A stretch of 64,000 bases of DNA from Adenanthera pavonina (Eukaryota > Streptophyta > Magnoliopsida > Fabales > Fabaceae), in assembly GCA_026686845.1 (NCBI GenBank), contig JAIVEN010000019.1:30570501-30634500 (forward strand), in the 5' to 3' direction. A model generated the notes under the pieces. It was not told where the DNA came from. It did no database searches and saw only the letters and a program-made list of their open reading frames with translations. Made by a program: the position numbers and the translations under genes. This document shows positions 36,305 to 47,671 of this stretch, piece by piece (the stretch's first letter is position 1; each line of letters starts with the position of its first letter).

Positions 36305-36593
36305 GGCTTCCGTGGCACTCTTTCTGAACCGAAGGAAAGAAAATCTCCCATTCAATTTCCAGTGTGATATGATAGATCAATAACATTATTCATTCATTTA
36401 CTGTGTAGAACAGGGTAGAAAAAGTAGGCAAAAAAGAAAAGTCTAATCTAGTAACAGAGGACAACTATCTACGAATAAATTTCGCTTTTCAGTTTGACTA
36501 TTCACCAACAAAATTTCGTTTGATTTACAAACTTGTTTTTTCTTTTATCTGTGTTTCTTCTCGAATAAGAAGAGATGTGAAAGGGAGTATTGA

Positions 36594-37844
36594 TCAAAAG
36601 GGCATGATATGGGTGGTCTTGGTATGGTAGCAAGAGAGACATGATTTGGAGTTAACCCGGAAAGTTTTTAGCAAATCGGCGCACATTTGACGAATCCCAG
36701 GCGAACAATTGCTCTGCATCAGAAGCAGAATCTTGGTCAAACCGTTCGCCTTCGTCACTGCTTCCTGCGCCTTCTGATCACGAAATAGGTAACACACACT
36801 CCACAGTATTGTCACTGCGTGTTCCGTTGCCACATTGGATGCTTTCAGGACCCTCTGCAATATGGACGCCACGCAATTTGGATCCTCACAAATCATCGAC
36901 CTTCCTTCCTTGGTGGACGACACCGTTTCGAGCAGCTTCAGTGCATTCTCGGTGATGGAAACGCTCCACTTCGACTCCGAAAGCAAATCCGTCAATGTCT
37001 TCACGGCTCCGAGATGGATCAGTTTCGTCTTGTTTGGTTTAGGCGTTGAGATTGCAACCAAGCAGGATAAGCCGTTCTCGATTACCGCCGCATCGTTGTC
37101 TGGTGTGATCATTTTAAGTAATTCAGAAATTAGGCCTTCCTTTTCGGTGATCAAGAGTTTCGATTCAACGTCCACAGCGGTGAATTTCAATATCTTAGCC
37201 GACGCAATTCTCGAGTCAGAGCTGCCTCGTTGCAGAGCTAGAAGTAGAGAAGCTAAGCAATGGCCTTGCTGACTCTTCACAATCGAATGTTTCAATGTCT
37301 CATCATCTTCGACTTTATTAAGGACCAAAGCCAAGGCCTTAACAACTTTTTCAAGGAATTCAGCCCTCCGACTAAATCCACAATCGACATTGTCGAGGAA
37401 ACCAACGAGCAGAGGCACAAATCCCTCTATTTTGGCTAGGAATTCCTGGTTCTCTTCGGATTGTTCGGCAAAGGACAGAATTCCAGCGAGGGAGTCCAAC
37501 CGGTTCTCGCTTTTGCTGTCCAAATCTCTGATAGCGTCGACGACTTGGTCCTGAGAAGGGACCGATTTGGCAGCAGATGAGTCGGCAGATTCGACTCGTT
37601 GTCGAACGGAGTCAGTCCAGATCTGGATAAGCCTTTGTAAAGTATGGTTAGGGACAAATTCCTTGGATTGGAGCACCTGCATGGTGGCGGGGCAGGTGTT
37701 GTTGCCGTCGTCGAGCCAGCGTTGGATACTGGAACGGTCGTACGTTACTCCGGTGCAGAGGCTGACGGGGCATTTCATGATGTCGAGCGATATGGGGCAC
37801 CGGAAGAAGCTGGGAATTGTGATACATAGATCACCTCTCACCAT
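36594..37844 (-). CDS. U-box/ARM E3 ubiquitin ligase, PUB25/26-like
   Basis: An intronless 416-aa protein. A U-box occupies about residues 12-82 (FFRCPISLDIMKCPVSLCTG, then TYDRSSIQRWL, CPATMQ and NHTLQRLIQIW); it should bind an E2 enzyme. Armadillo-like helical repeats follow to about residue 400, including ENGLSCLVAIS and TILWSVCYLF, for substrate binding. The tail CLSCYHTKTTHIMPF is typical of the PUB25/26 group, and the length fits that group. Relatives in Arabidopsis act in immunity and cold signalling by ubiquitinating regulators such as BIK1 and MYB15. The substrate here is unknown. The ATG at 37842-37844 starts right before the U-box, as in relatives. Codon use is G+C-richer than the flanks. 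Confidence 0.93.
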   Translation of the reverse strand: MVRGDLCITIPSFFRCPISLDIMKCPVSLCTGVTYDRSSIQRWLDDGNNTCPATMQVLQSKEFVPNHTLQRLIQIWTDSVRQRVESADSSAAKSVPSQDQVVDAIRDLDSKSENRLDSLAGILSFAEQSEENQEFLAKIEGFVPLLVGFLDNVDCGFSRRAEFLEKVVKALALVLNKVEDDETLKHSIVKSQQGHCLASLLLALQRGSSDSRIASAKILKFTAVDVESKLLITEKEGLISELLKMITPDNDAAVIENGLSCLVAISTPKPNKTKLIHLGAVKTLTDLLSESKWSVSITENALKLLETVSSTKEGRSMICEDPNCVASILQRVLKASNVATEHAVTILWSVCYLFRDQKAQEAVTKANGLTKILLLMQSNCSPGIRQMCADLLKTFRVNSKSCLSCYHTKTTHIMPF

Positions 37845-40207
37845 AGTGACGGCCGTTTGGATTCAGAGAAACTGTGAGAAAATCTGGCAAACAGGAGAAG
37901 ATAGAGGGAGGCGGTAGAGGTAGACGAAGAGGAGGGGACAAGGAAAAGAAAGGGGGTGTGAGTTTAGCCTTTAAAGAAGAGAGAGAGAGGGAGTCAAAGG
38001 TCCGATGATGTCATACCCGCACTTTTCTTTTTATTCTGATTTTTTAATGTCATAATAAATTGTTAATAGTACAAAATCAGATTTATATCTAACACTCAGA
38101 TTCATGTATTCTGATTTGCTCGAGTTTCACGGTTCTAGTCGTGGCGTTCGAAATTTGTGTAAAATAAATTTGTATCATCACATTATTACATTTACAGATT
38201 TTAAAAAATATATATAAAAAGAAATTCATGGAAAAATTTAACCTACAAATATTTAAGAATAAATATTAAAAATTAATTTTTTTATCATTATAATGGTTTG
38301 ATACCCAAACAACAGCATCCATCCCATTCCATCCTTACCATTTAGTGCCTATTTAATTTTTAGTTAGTTAAAAATGAATTTTAATAGAATTAATTTTATC
38401 ACATAGTTATGATAAAAATTAGTTTTGAACTAACTGTTTATATTTAGATAATTTATTTGAAAATTGGTTTTAACAAAACTCTAATTTACCTCTAAATTGA
38501 GTTTAAACTCTATCTCATGATCAATTTAATTTAATTGGACTAAAAGTTAATCTGCATTTATACAATTAAGAACATAATATATCTGATATAATTTTACAGG
38601 TCATGATTTATAAAAATTAAATTTTTGAAAGGATATTTTGGTCAATAAATAGGATAAATTTTATGAAAAATTTATTTTTCTAATTTTTTTTCTCATTTTT
38701 ATTGATATATTTTTATTTGACTTTAAAATAAATATAAGTAAAAATGAAGAAGCAAATAGATAAGCAACAAATGAATTGATTCTCCTACAACTCTGTTTGG
38801 TCCAAAATTCGTGGTGGCAACGTGATCAATTTTAACACCCCAAACATCAACAAAATAAATAAGAGAATTGGTTTTGGGCTGGAACGAAATTTGAAAAGCA
38901 GAACCAAACAGAGCCTTAATCCAGCATCATGTAAATTAATTTCCATTTAGAAGATTGAAATGATGAATAATTTTTAAAATCATCAATAAAAAATATAAAA
39001 ATAATAGGAGATTATATTATTCATAAATTGTGAACAATACAACTAAAAAAACAACTCTATGCAAATGTTGAAAAAAAAAAAGAAAAAACAAAACAAAGGA
39101 ATTCTATGCAAATGTAGTTATAATTTGATCTTTTGTGATAAAAAATACTTTGAACTTTTAACTTTTGGAAGAATGAGTTATAATTTAAAGGAATAAAAAT
39201 AATCTTAATTTTTAAATATTTAACTTTCAATGTTAAAATAAAAAGCATACATATCAATCAAAATTAATATTAGTTATTGATATAAGGTATAAAAATATTA
39301 GAAGTCGTGCTATACTCAAGCCACTAAACTTTGTATAAATAGAGAATGCTTGCTCTTTCTTTTTAGCCCCTAGGCCTCCTCTAATTATTTTATATAGAAC
39401 CTCAAATATGTTTTCCTATAATAATTTAATTCTTCATGATATAATTCATTGTGTATTTGGGGGGAAATAAAAAAAACTTATTTAATAATTTTTATATAAT
39501 TATTAATAAATTATTTAACCATAATATAAAAATTGTATAATTTGTTAATAATAATATAATTTAATGCAATACTAAATTTTATAAATTATTTCATTTATTT
39601 ATTTTTATAGGTCTTTTTAAGAGAATTTTTTTATTTATAAGTTTTTTTAAAAATTCAAGATAGCTTAAAATTTTTAATTATATCCCAATTTTTAGTAATT
39701 ATTTTACGTACTTATTATGAAATTAGGTAATAATAAATTAAGTGCATCTTAGAAAATTTAATAAAATTCTGAAATTTTAATAAAATTTTTTAATCTGTAT
39801 ATTTAAACTTTACAAAACTTACTACGTAAAGAAATGTGGGTACTAATATTTTTAAATATTAAATTTTAGTTGAAAAAAGAAGAAAAAAAAAATAAAGGGT
39901 TGGGGATTATGGGGATGGTGAATGAAGGGTGAGGGTAAGATGGACGGGTGAGATGAAAGGTGGGGCACACGTGGTTTTATGGATAGAGAAGTAAAAGCAA
40001 ATGATGGGAAAGGATGAGAACGTGGGGGTGGTGGGGACCACAAAGCAATGAGGTCTTACTTGGGTCCCCACTCCCGGGTTTGGACATCCATCCTTCGTCA
40101 GTTTAGGCAGACCTACCCAAACGTACTTCTGCTATGTTGCACCCGATCTCCCCCCAAACACCCAAAATCGAATGTTTTAGTATCCAGTTTTCTTCCATCT
40201 TTCAATA
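37845..40207. other. U-box gene promoter side and gene-poor DNA
   Basis: The first 150 bases are purine-rich and likely the U-box gene leader. The rest is AT-rich with the short MITE at 38791-38913 and no supported gene. Confidence 0.45.
38791..38913. mobile_element. Short inverted-repeat element, 123 bp
   Basis: Perfect 11-bp inverted ends, CTCTGTTTGGT and ACCAAACAGAG. No target duplication is evident. It may be the end piece of a larger element. Confidence 0.45.
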
Positions 40208-40213
40208 TATAAT

Positions 40214-40473
40214 ATATTCTCTACTTCTTAATATAATATTATTTTAATTAAATTATATAAATTAAGAATAGAAATTAAAATTAATTAATTATCTTAATTT
40301 CTTCAAAAATCTCAATATTTTTTAAAACTATCCTAATTTAATCTCTTTCTCTTTAAATACATTAAATAGAAATATTTTTTAAAAATATATAATAAATACT
40401 ACCCCATATATTATAAATTATTTTATATTTAGTATCAGTACAAAAAACCCTATATATAAGACCGGAGGGAGTA
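40214..40473. mobile_element. MITE copy 1 of a local family
   Basis: The left end TATTCTCTACTTCTTAAT matches, inverted, the right end AGACCGGAGGGAGTA imperfectly. The interior begins with an AATTAAGAATAGAAATTAAA block also found in the copy at 40925. Non-coding. Confidence 0.55.
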
Positions 40474-40924
40474 TATTATTACCATATCACTCAATTTGTA
40501 CATTAAATAAGTTAATAAATTTTTACTTAAGATATTTTCTGTGTTTTTAACAAAACCAAACAAAATTTGTTGGTCAATAAAAAAGTGAACTGGAAGTTTC
40601 CTTGATGGTTACTAGTAATTTTTATTACCAAATTAATCTTTTAAATTCAATAAAGTAATTGTAATATATAAAAAATATATATAATTTGAGAGGATTATAT
40701 TATACATGATTTTTCTATATTTTTAACCTATCCCATTCGTTGAATAGGTACATAATGAAAAAGAGGGATGGAAGGGAAAGCACTATATCCCAGGGAGAGA
40801 TGGGATGAGAGTGACCGTAAGGAAGGAGGGAAATAACGTCATAATTAGCACCGAAAGCAACACTGAGCAAAGAGGGGAATCCCATGATGAATGCTGGGAT
40901 ATATAGGAGTATTACTGTTATTAT

Positions 40925-41200
40925 TACTCCCTCCTCCCTTTCATATAACACTATTTAAATCAAATTAAGAATAAAAATTAAAATTTATTAATTATATTAA
41001 TTTTTTTAAAAGTCATAAAATCTTTTTGAGATTACATTTATTGAATTTTTTTCTCCTTCATCAATTAAATAAATATATTTTTATGATAATTTATAATAAA
41101 TAGTACTTTATCTTTTAAAAAATATCTTATATTTTTTTTAGTAATAAAAAATATATGACTAAAATAAAAGATTTTATATTTAAAATTAAAAATAGTATTA
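40925..41200. mobile_element. MITE copy 2 of a local family
   Basis: Starts TACTCCCTCCTCC at 40925, then AATTAAGAATAAAAATTAAA as in copy 1. The right end is decayed (near AAAAATAGTATTA). Confidence 0.5.
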
Positions 41201-41429
41201 TGTTGAATGATTTCTTAATTTACCGGCATCAACATAAAGAATGACTGACCATTACACATCCCAAACCCTAGTTTCCCGCAAGAAAATGAGGAGAAACCAA
41301 AGTTGAGGTGGGCTACATTTCCATTTATTATTATACAACAGCCCAATAATTTTTTTAAAGGTAAATTTGTACCGCTCTATATTAGTTTTACATGCCTACA
41401 GTGATTGAAGGTGAAAGATTATACTATTA

Positions 41430-41721
41430 TTATAAGTTACATTTCCTCACCTCATATGTACCTAGAAAATTAGTTGAGAGTTTTAATATTTGAAAAAATT
41501 ATTATAATTTTTTAAAATTATTCTTATTAAATTATAATTTATTTTAATTATATATTTCTTAATTTTTTTTCACCATATATAACTCTTTTGAGTATTTTAA
41601 AAAAAGATAAAAATAAAAAATAATTATTAAATATTATATAAATGTTATAAAATGATTTATATTTTAAAATCTTAATTTTTTTTAGAATATGTCTATTAAT
41701 AAGAAATAGATGGAGTTAGTA
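41430..41721. mobile_element. MITE copy 3 of a local family, probable
   Basis: AT-rich body like copies 1 and 2 and a right end AAATAGATGGAGTTAGTA, a diverged form of the family end. The left boundary is uncertain. Confidence 0.4.
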
Positions 41722-42894
41722 ATTAAGAGGACAGGTGGCTGGGGGTGAACTGTAATATAGGAGAAGGCTGAAAAGAAAAGAAAAGAAAATTAATTAGAAG
41801 TGAAGTGATAGGAACGTACTGAAGGAGGTGAAGAAGTAAGGGGCTATGGAAGAAAAGGATAGGAGATTGAAGGGGAGCGACGGGAAGACCGAAATTTGAC
41901 CAATTTTGCTTAATGACAAGGCCATCAAGTCTAATTCTAATCTATCTAATAATAATTAAAACCTATAACTTCAATTTTAATTTTAATTTGGTGCTTCTCC
42001 ACCATATGCCCTCTCCCACCCTCCTTTTTCCACACTTAAATTAATCTCTTTCGTAACTCACAAGCTCTCTTCACATCCATCTATTGCCTTATTTTATACT
42101 CACTCAACCCCATTTTGGTTGGATTTTACCTCCCTCCCGTTTTTTATTCTCGCAAAAATCACATTCAATCCTATCTATTAAGTTATAGAAATTAATTTTT
42201 CAAGCTAAGTAAATCCTTCAAAATAAATATTTTGATTATGTTTAGATTCATTATTTTGTTTTAATTTATATATTTTATAAACCAAATGATGTGTCCGTGT
42301 TCAAAAAGTTATACTACTGGATCAATAATTTTTTCAAATGAAATAAGAGTGGGAGAGAGAGATTGAATTTCGGAATAATTAAAGGTACAGTCTCTCTCGG
42401 AGGAAACAATTTTTTTTTTGAAAAAGAAGTAAAACAAAAGAAAGAAGAAAATGGGACAAGTTGTGGGAGGGTGGGAAAAGAAGACTTTTGACTAGTTTAA
42501 TAAAAAAATTAAGAAAGCAAGTTGGGAAGTCGGAGTTGCATCTCTAGTTTCCACCCTTAGAATTGAAAAATGGTGCATCCAATTCCAATCCAATCCAATC
42601 TAATCCATTAGTCACTGATTAGTTTGAAACATGGGACATTAACTGGAATTTTTAAACATATATTAGTAGATCGTCAACCTATATTAGTCAATTGGCCTTG
42701 TTGAACAAATTAAGCAAACCATCCAGCCACAAAATAGGATTATATTATTTTATATATATAAGGTTTGACCCCAGACATATCGCAGAGAGTGGGTGTCGTG
42801 TTAGACCCACCAGGTCCAGAAATCACTACTAGTCCACCAATTGTTGTCATGCTCCATCTTTCGTTTCTGGTCCTCATTTTTGCTGCTTAATAGC

Positions 42895-42916
42895 ATATAT
42901 ATATATATATATATAT
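42895..42916. repeat. (AT)n microsatellite
   Basis: A pure AT dinucleotide run of about 22 bp. Confidence 0.85.
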
Positions 42917-43831
42917 TGTTTGACTGGTCTGGTCTCCGATCGATCGACTCCCATATGCGTGATTTCCCTCTTTCCCACTTCTTTCTCTCTTCTTTCATGA
43001 ATATATAGAATCTTACCACAATTTCAAATGACCCATCCCATCTCCCTTCTTCTTTCCAAACTGTGCATGAATTGTGATCTTGGACGGGACCACCCCTAGT
43101 TAATTGGTTAATATCCTTAATTTGCACCTGTGCTATAGGAAAGAGGGCCACGTCCGTCAAAAAATGAGAATGTGCGTGCGTATGTGTAAAATTCATTCAG
43201 CTTTTTATTTTCATTCATGCCCATTTTTTAATCTCTGTATTTCTTTCTATAAGTATTCATTTAACATACATATGCATCCTTACCAAATAAGACCACCTGT
43301 TGTTTTATTATACTAGTATATGTGTATCTCGTATTTTCAGACGTATACCTCAGTAATATTGGGAATACCAATTAATTATAACATTGATTATTAGTACACG
43401 TGTGACTGTTTATATATATATATACCCTACCCCAACAAGTGAAATGAGAATAATAATGAACAAGGTTAAGGCTGAGGGTGTTCCCTTTTCAATTAGCATT
43501 CATAATTCACGAGTGAAACGAATATCCTTCTGTGTCACGACACTATATATAATTTAAGGGATAATTAGGACCGACTCAAGGAAGATGGGTTGGGCATGCA
43601 ATTATTTGGGGATGCCCGCATGAACATGTTCCCCATCATTTGTTTCAAGTCACCCCATTCAATTGGTACCAACACAAATTCTTTCGGATGCATATATTAT
43701 AGATGATTTCATTTTACCTTTTTTAAAAAGTTATATTAAGTTCCCTTCAAATTATTTTAAATAACTAAATCTTAAATATAACTTAAGTAGTTTTTTTTTA
43801 AAAAAAAGTAATTACATATATATACGTTCTT

Positions 43832-43852
43832 TTATATATATATATATATATC
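43832..43852. repeat. (AT)n microsatellite
   Basis: A pure AT dinucleotide run of about 20 bp. Confidence 0.8.
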
Positions 43853-45792
43853 ATATTTGAAAGAGTCAATGTTGAGAGGCATTCTCAAAATCTGAGGAAA
43901 TTACGTGCAAGAAAGTGAAATAGGAAGCATGTGGCTGTTGTAGTCTATGTGAGAGGACATTGGACCTCTCTAGGAATTCAAATCATACACAAAGACCTTG
44001 TCTCCACAAAGATCAAAACAACCTTCCTTGTCACTCCCAAACACATTTAGTATGGGAGATTTGACCCTCTTGGGTAGGACGAAAGGCAGTCCAACTTGCG
44101 TAACTCAAACCAACCAAAAGCTGAATCCATGGTAAAATCAGGAGAAAAAAAGTTTTACCCATCATTTCATTCATTTGGCTCCACACTGGATCGTATCGCT
44201 CGTATCACTTTCTTCATGATCTGACCCCCTTTGGCACGGTTCCCTTGTCATGGCGGGTACATGAGAGGTTCCAATCCAACCTTTTTCCTCACAACATGTA
44301 CCACTTCATGAATCATGAGACCTAAACAGCAAAAAGATAAGCATGTGAGGCAACAGGTTGTAATTTTTGTTAGGTGGCTTCTCGACGTAGATAGTGGGGT
44401 CCTATCTTAGCCTACCGTCAAATCATCTAACAGCAGATCTTTTTCCTTTCTTCATTGATGCATCGTCCATACTCGTTTTGGATGTTCACTTCCAGCTTTC
44501 ATCTTTCAATTAGGACCACCACCACAGGTCTGTGTTTTATCACTCTGGTACTATGATTGTTAGATTGGATATATCCAACAGTCAATTCATTCAAACACCA
44601 TTTCATCTACAATGCATGTGTGAATGAATCATGCAGCTTTTGCTTTTATTTTATAGTTTTTGGTGGATGTATTGTATATATTGTTATGTATAGGGTGCAA
44701 GGCACCATGCCTATTATCAAATTCAAAGTTCACACTCTTTTGACGTCATAGGAAGACGAGTCTTGAATGGGGCGACTTAATAAAGCATCATCTGCTATCG
44801 AAAGTTTCACCAAAGAAAGGAAAAAAAAAGGGGGGGAAAAGAAGGCATGTATCGTTGAGACAGGAATTCTAAGCCCCATGCCCATGCAGAGAGGCCGAAG
44901 CAAAGGGGTCCATGTATATCCCAAATGGTTCATCAATGAATGAAGCACAGTACTGAGATTTAGATACGAAGTGAAGCATGGGTCCACCTCAATACTCTGA
45001 CCTTTACACTGACATTGCATTTAATTCTCCTCTGCTTCAAATTGGAGCGTGCACTTTTCTGTTTTTTTCTTTTTCTTTGTTGGAGTCTTCCTAAAAAGCC
45101 TGGTCACACAGAAAAGCATTATCAGAAATTAGACGCAACTTGAGTTATTTGGTGTTTAAACATGCATAACTCAGAGCTAACAGAAACAGGGGTGTGGTGG
45201 GGTTTTCTGTTGAAGTCATTTTGGCACGAACATCAGGAATCAAGGAAGGTTACTGCTAGACTTGCTTTATATAAAAAATGTGACCCGTGAAAAAAGGAAT
45301 GTATAATATTAAAAGATTAAAAACATTAATTTATCATGTTATTGTTAGAAGTACACTGAACGAGATTGAGGTGAGACTGTGGGGTAGTCCATGGAGATTG
45401 CAGTGGTTTACTCACTGTGGTGCCGCGGTAAGTAGTAGCAGCTGCTGCTTCAAGTCTTCAAGTAGGGAAATGGGTTAAGATGGGGAGAGAGAACCTTAGA
45501 ATCAGAGGCTACAAAAAGGTTGTGTGGCAAAGGAACAAGCCTTGCTTTAATGGAGGGATCTCATTCTCAACTATACTTCCTTACTGGGCCATTAATACAG
45601 AGTGGGTCCAAACATTCACCTAACCACACAAAAAAAAAAAAGGACACAACACAAACCCTCTTTGCTTCACCTCTTTTCCTTCCTTTCCCTTTCTTTTCTT
45701 GGCATTCCACCTACAACCCTATACTATATAATGAATCACCCCCTCCTTTTTCCTTTCGTTCTAAATGAAATTTCATCTTTTTTTCTTTTTTC

Positions 45793-45800
45793 TATATAAT
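45793..45800 (+). promoter_or_regulatory. TATA-like box of the IDL gene
   Basis: TATATAAT about 300 bp before the IDL start codon, in a pyrimidine-rich stretch. If used, the leader would be about 270 nt and would include two upstream ORFs. An alternative TATATAAT lies near 45724. Confidence 0.35.
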
Positions 45801-45964
45801 TATCATTCCATCCCATAAAAGCCCTTTCCAAAAAAGCTTTCCTCAGGCTTTTCAACTTTCTGCTCCCAACATTATCTCTACTTGGAGAAGCATCTGAATT
45901 CTTTTTTAGTTTTGACTCAACTTCCTTTTAACCCTCTCCCTTATCTCCTCTTCTCCCAAATCTG

Positions 45965-46033
45965 ATGCACTCGATTCTGCATTTAATTGCCCATGTGTCT
46001 CGCTGTTTCCACCTCATTTTCCTCAAAAGCTAA
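45965..46033 (+). CDS. Upstream ORF 1 of the IDL gene
   Basis: A 22-codon frame (MHSILHLIAHVSRCFHLIFL...) ending in TAA, in the presumed leader. It overlaps upstream ORF 2 in another frame. Confidence 0.35.
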   Translation: MHSILHLIAHVSRCFHLIFLKS

Positions 46034-46082
46034 CCATATATCTCAACTTCATCTTTTCCATTCCCTAGTTTCCATACACTGA
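45993..46082 (+). CDS. Upstream ORF 2 of the IDL gene
   Basis: A 29-codon frame starting MCLAVSTSFSS and ending in TGA 17 bases before the IDL ATG. Its translation would be expected to reduce IDL output. Confidence 0.35.
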   Translation: MCLAVSTSFSSKANHISQLHLFHSLVSIH

Positions 46083-46099
46083 TCAGAGACTCTAGCACA

Positions 46100-46327
46100 A
46101 TGGGTTTATGCAGGAGACATCTAATACTAGTTCTGTGTCTGGTCTTGTTCATCTGCATATTTGGCCATTGTCATGGCTCAAGAAACACAAACGTCTTCAA
46201 GCTCAAGCCAAAGCCTCAGCACTCGGGTCACTTTCTTGGGTTCTTGCCGAGAAGGTTGCCCATACCTTACTCTTCTCCTTCAAGGAAACACAATGACATT
46301 GGCTTAAGAAGTTGGAGATCACCCTGA
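46100..46327 (+). CDS. IDA-like (IDL6/7-type) secreted peptide precursor
   Basis: An intronless 75-aa precursor. Residues 7-26 form a hydrophobic signal peptide (HLILVLCLVLFICIFGHC). A short basic variable region follows. The conserved C-terminal EPIP block runs from HFLGFLPRRLPIPYSS (44-59) to HNDIGLRSW (64-72). The PIP core is PIPYSSPSRKHN at 54-65; IDA has PIPPSAPSKRHN. The extension NDIGL is a mark of IDL6/IDL7. IDA and IDL peptides are processed and secreted, then sensed by HAESA/HSL receptor kinases with SERK co-receptors; they control organ shedding and, for IDL6/7, stress and defence responses. The Tyr at 57 replaces the Pro that is hydroxylated in IDA. The exact cleavage sites are not proven. 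Confidence 0.9.
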   Translation: MGLCRRHLILVLCLVLFICIFGHCHGSRNTNVFKLKPKPQHSGHFLGFLPRRLPIPYSSPSRKHNDIGLRSWRSP

Positions 46328-47381
46328 ACTTGCAGAGAAGAAAAGTTTTGGGCAAAAGGTGACGTCTGTGATTTTACTTTTCTTCCGTGAAGAAACAAGG
46401 GAATTAACCGAGGTACTTGGAGCTAGCTGGCTGAGAAAGGTTAATTCAGTGTTTGTAGTTTGTTTGATATTGATCCTGTTCTTTTGTTGCAGGGGATGTA
46501 GTAATGGGTATGATCTGTTGGCTTTCTTTCTCGTTTTTACTGAAAGGAGGAAATGGATATGTTTAATCTCTAATTTTTGTTTCTTTTCTTTTTCTGTTCT
46601 TTTTTTTTTGGTGTGAATCGATGAATATAGCCAATGTTAATAGCTTGACAGAATCTCAAGTTATCAGGTTCTAAACATGCTTCTGATGTATATGAAATGA
46701 CCAAAAATTTCAGTTATGTATAAAGTAGTCCACATGCACGTCTGGTATCTGTATTTCTTCTGTTCTTTTGTTTATAATCTCAGTATCAATCTTTCTTTAT
46801 CGAAAAAAACAGTTGCGTAATCAATAGATAAGAGGTCACGTACGTGCAAAATCAGTATGTCTTTACGGTGCTCTTCAATCGAAATTCTATCGGTTGATAC
46901 TGATTTAGCAAAATAATTCGTCTTATGGATTAATCATGAGATTACTAAGCAGTCAACTGAGGAGGCGCTTGGAAAAGTGGAAGGAGCAGAGAGAATGAGG
47001 ATATATGAGTAAAGACTGGCACTAAATCAGTAAACCTACCTCCTTTGAAATTGCTTGCATAGAAGAAAGAGTCATATCACACATGCCATTGAATTCGTCA
47101 GCTGATCTCACTCTCTTCTTGAGAGGTTGCGTGTTATACTACCTTCTTGATCTACATAAATAACTATAAAATAATATTTAACTTTAGGTTGAGCTTACTC
47201 TGAAACTGACTTCTTCTCCCATTCAAATCTTTGAATACCATTTTTTTTTTTTTAAAAAAAGAGGCATGCCCAACTGCCCAAGGCCTACGTTTATCTTCAG
47301 TCCCAATGGGATTCCACTAAAATGTAGACTAAAGGGAGGTTTAAGTGTGTGAGTATTTTTATTTTTTAAATACTTGAATTG

Positions 47382-47408
47382 AATATATATATAGAGAGAG
47401 AGAGAGAG
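47382..47408. repeat. Compound (AT)n(AG)n microsatellite
   Basis: A short AT run joined to an AG run. Confidence 0.85.
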
Positions 47409-47650
47409 TGAATACAAACATGTTGCGAAGGCCTTCATCAAACAACGTAACTTTCTGCGGAGAAAAAATTCTTAAAGATTTCCCTCACTGTTGTTGGTGT
47501 GACAAGAAAAGCGAGAGAGAGAGTCTGAAAAATAAAATTCGCCTTCACCCAGTTGTCTTCCATTTTCGATCCCCCAAACATGGTTTTTGTGTATAACATT
47601 TGAAGGACAAGGGCTCCATATTAAAATGGTTCCTTAGTCAACACTATGAG

Positions 47651-47671
47651 ATATATATATATATATATATA
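47651..47671. repeat. (AT)n microsatellite
   Basis: A pure AT dinucleotide run of about 21 bp. Confidence 0.85.

Larger units (their letters stand above)
41722..45792. other. Gene-poor stretch before the IDL gene
   Basis: No coding segment is supported. AT runs lie at 42895-42916 and 43832-43852. The last 1.5 kb is probably promoter-proximal DNA of the IDL gene and is rich in pyrimidines near 45.65-45.85 kb. Confidence 0.45.
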
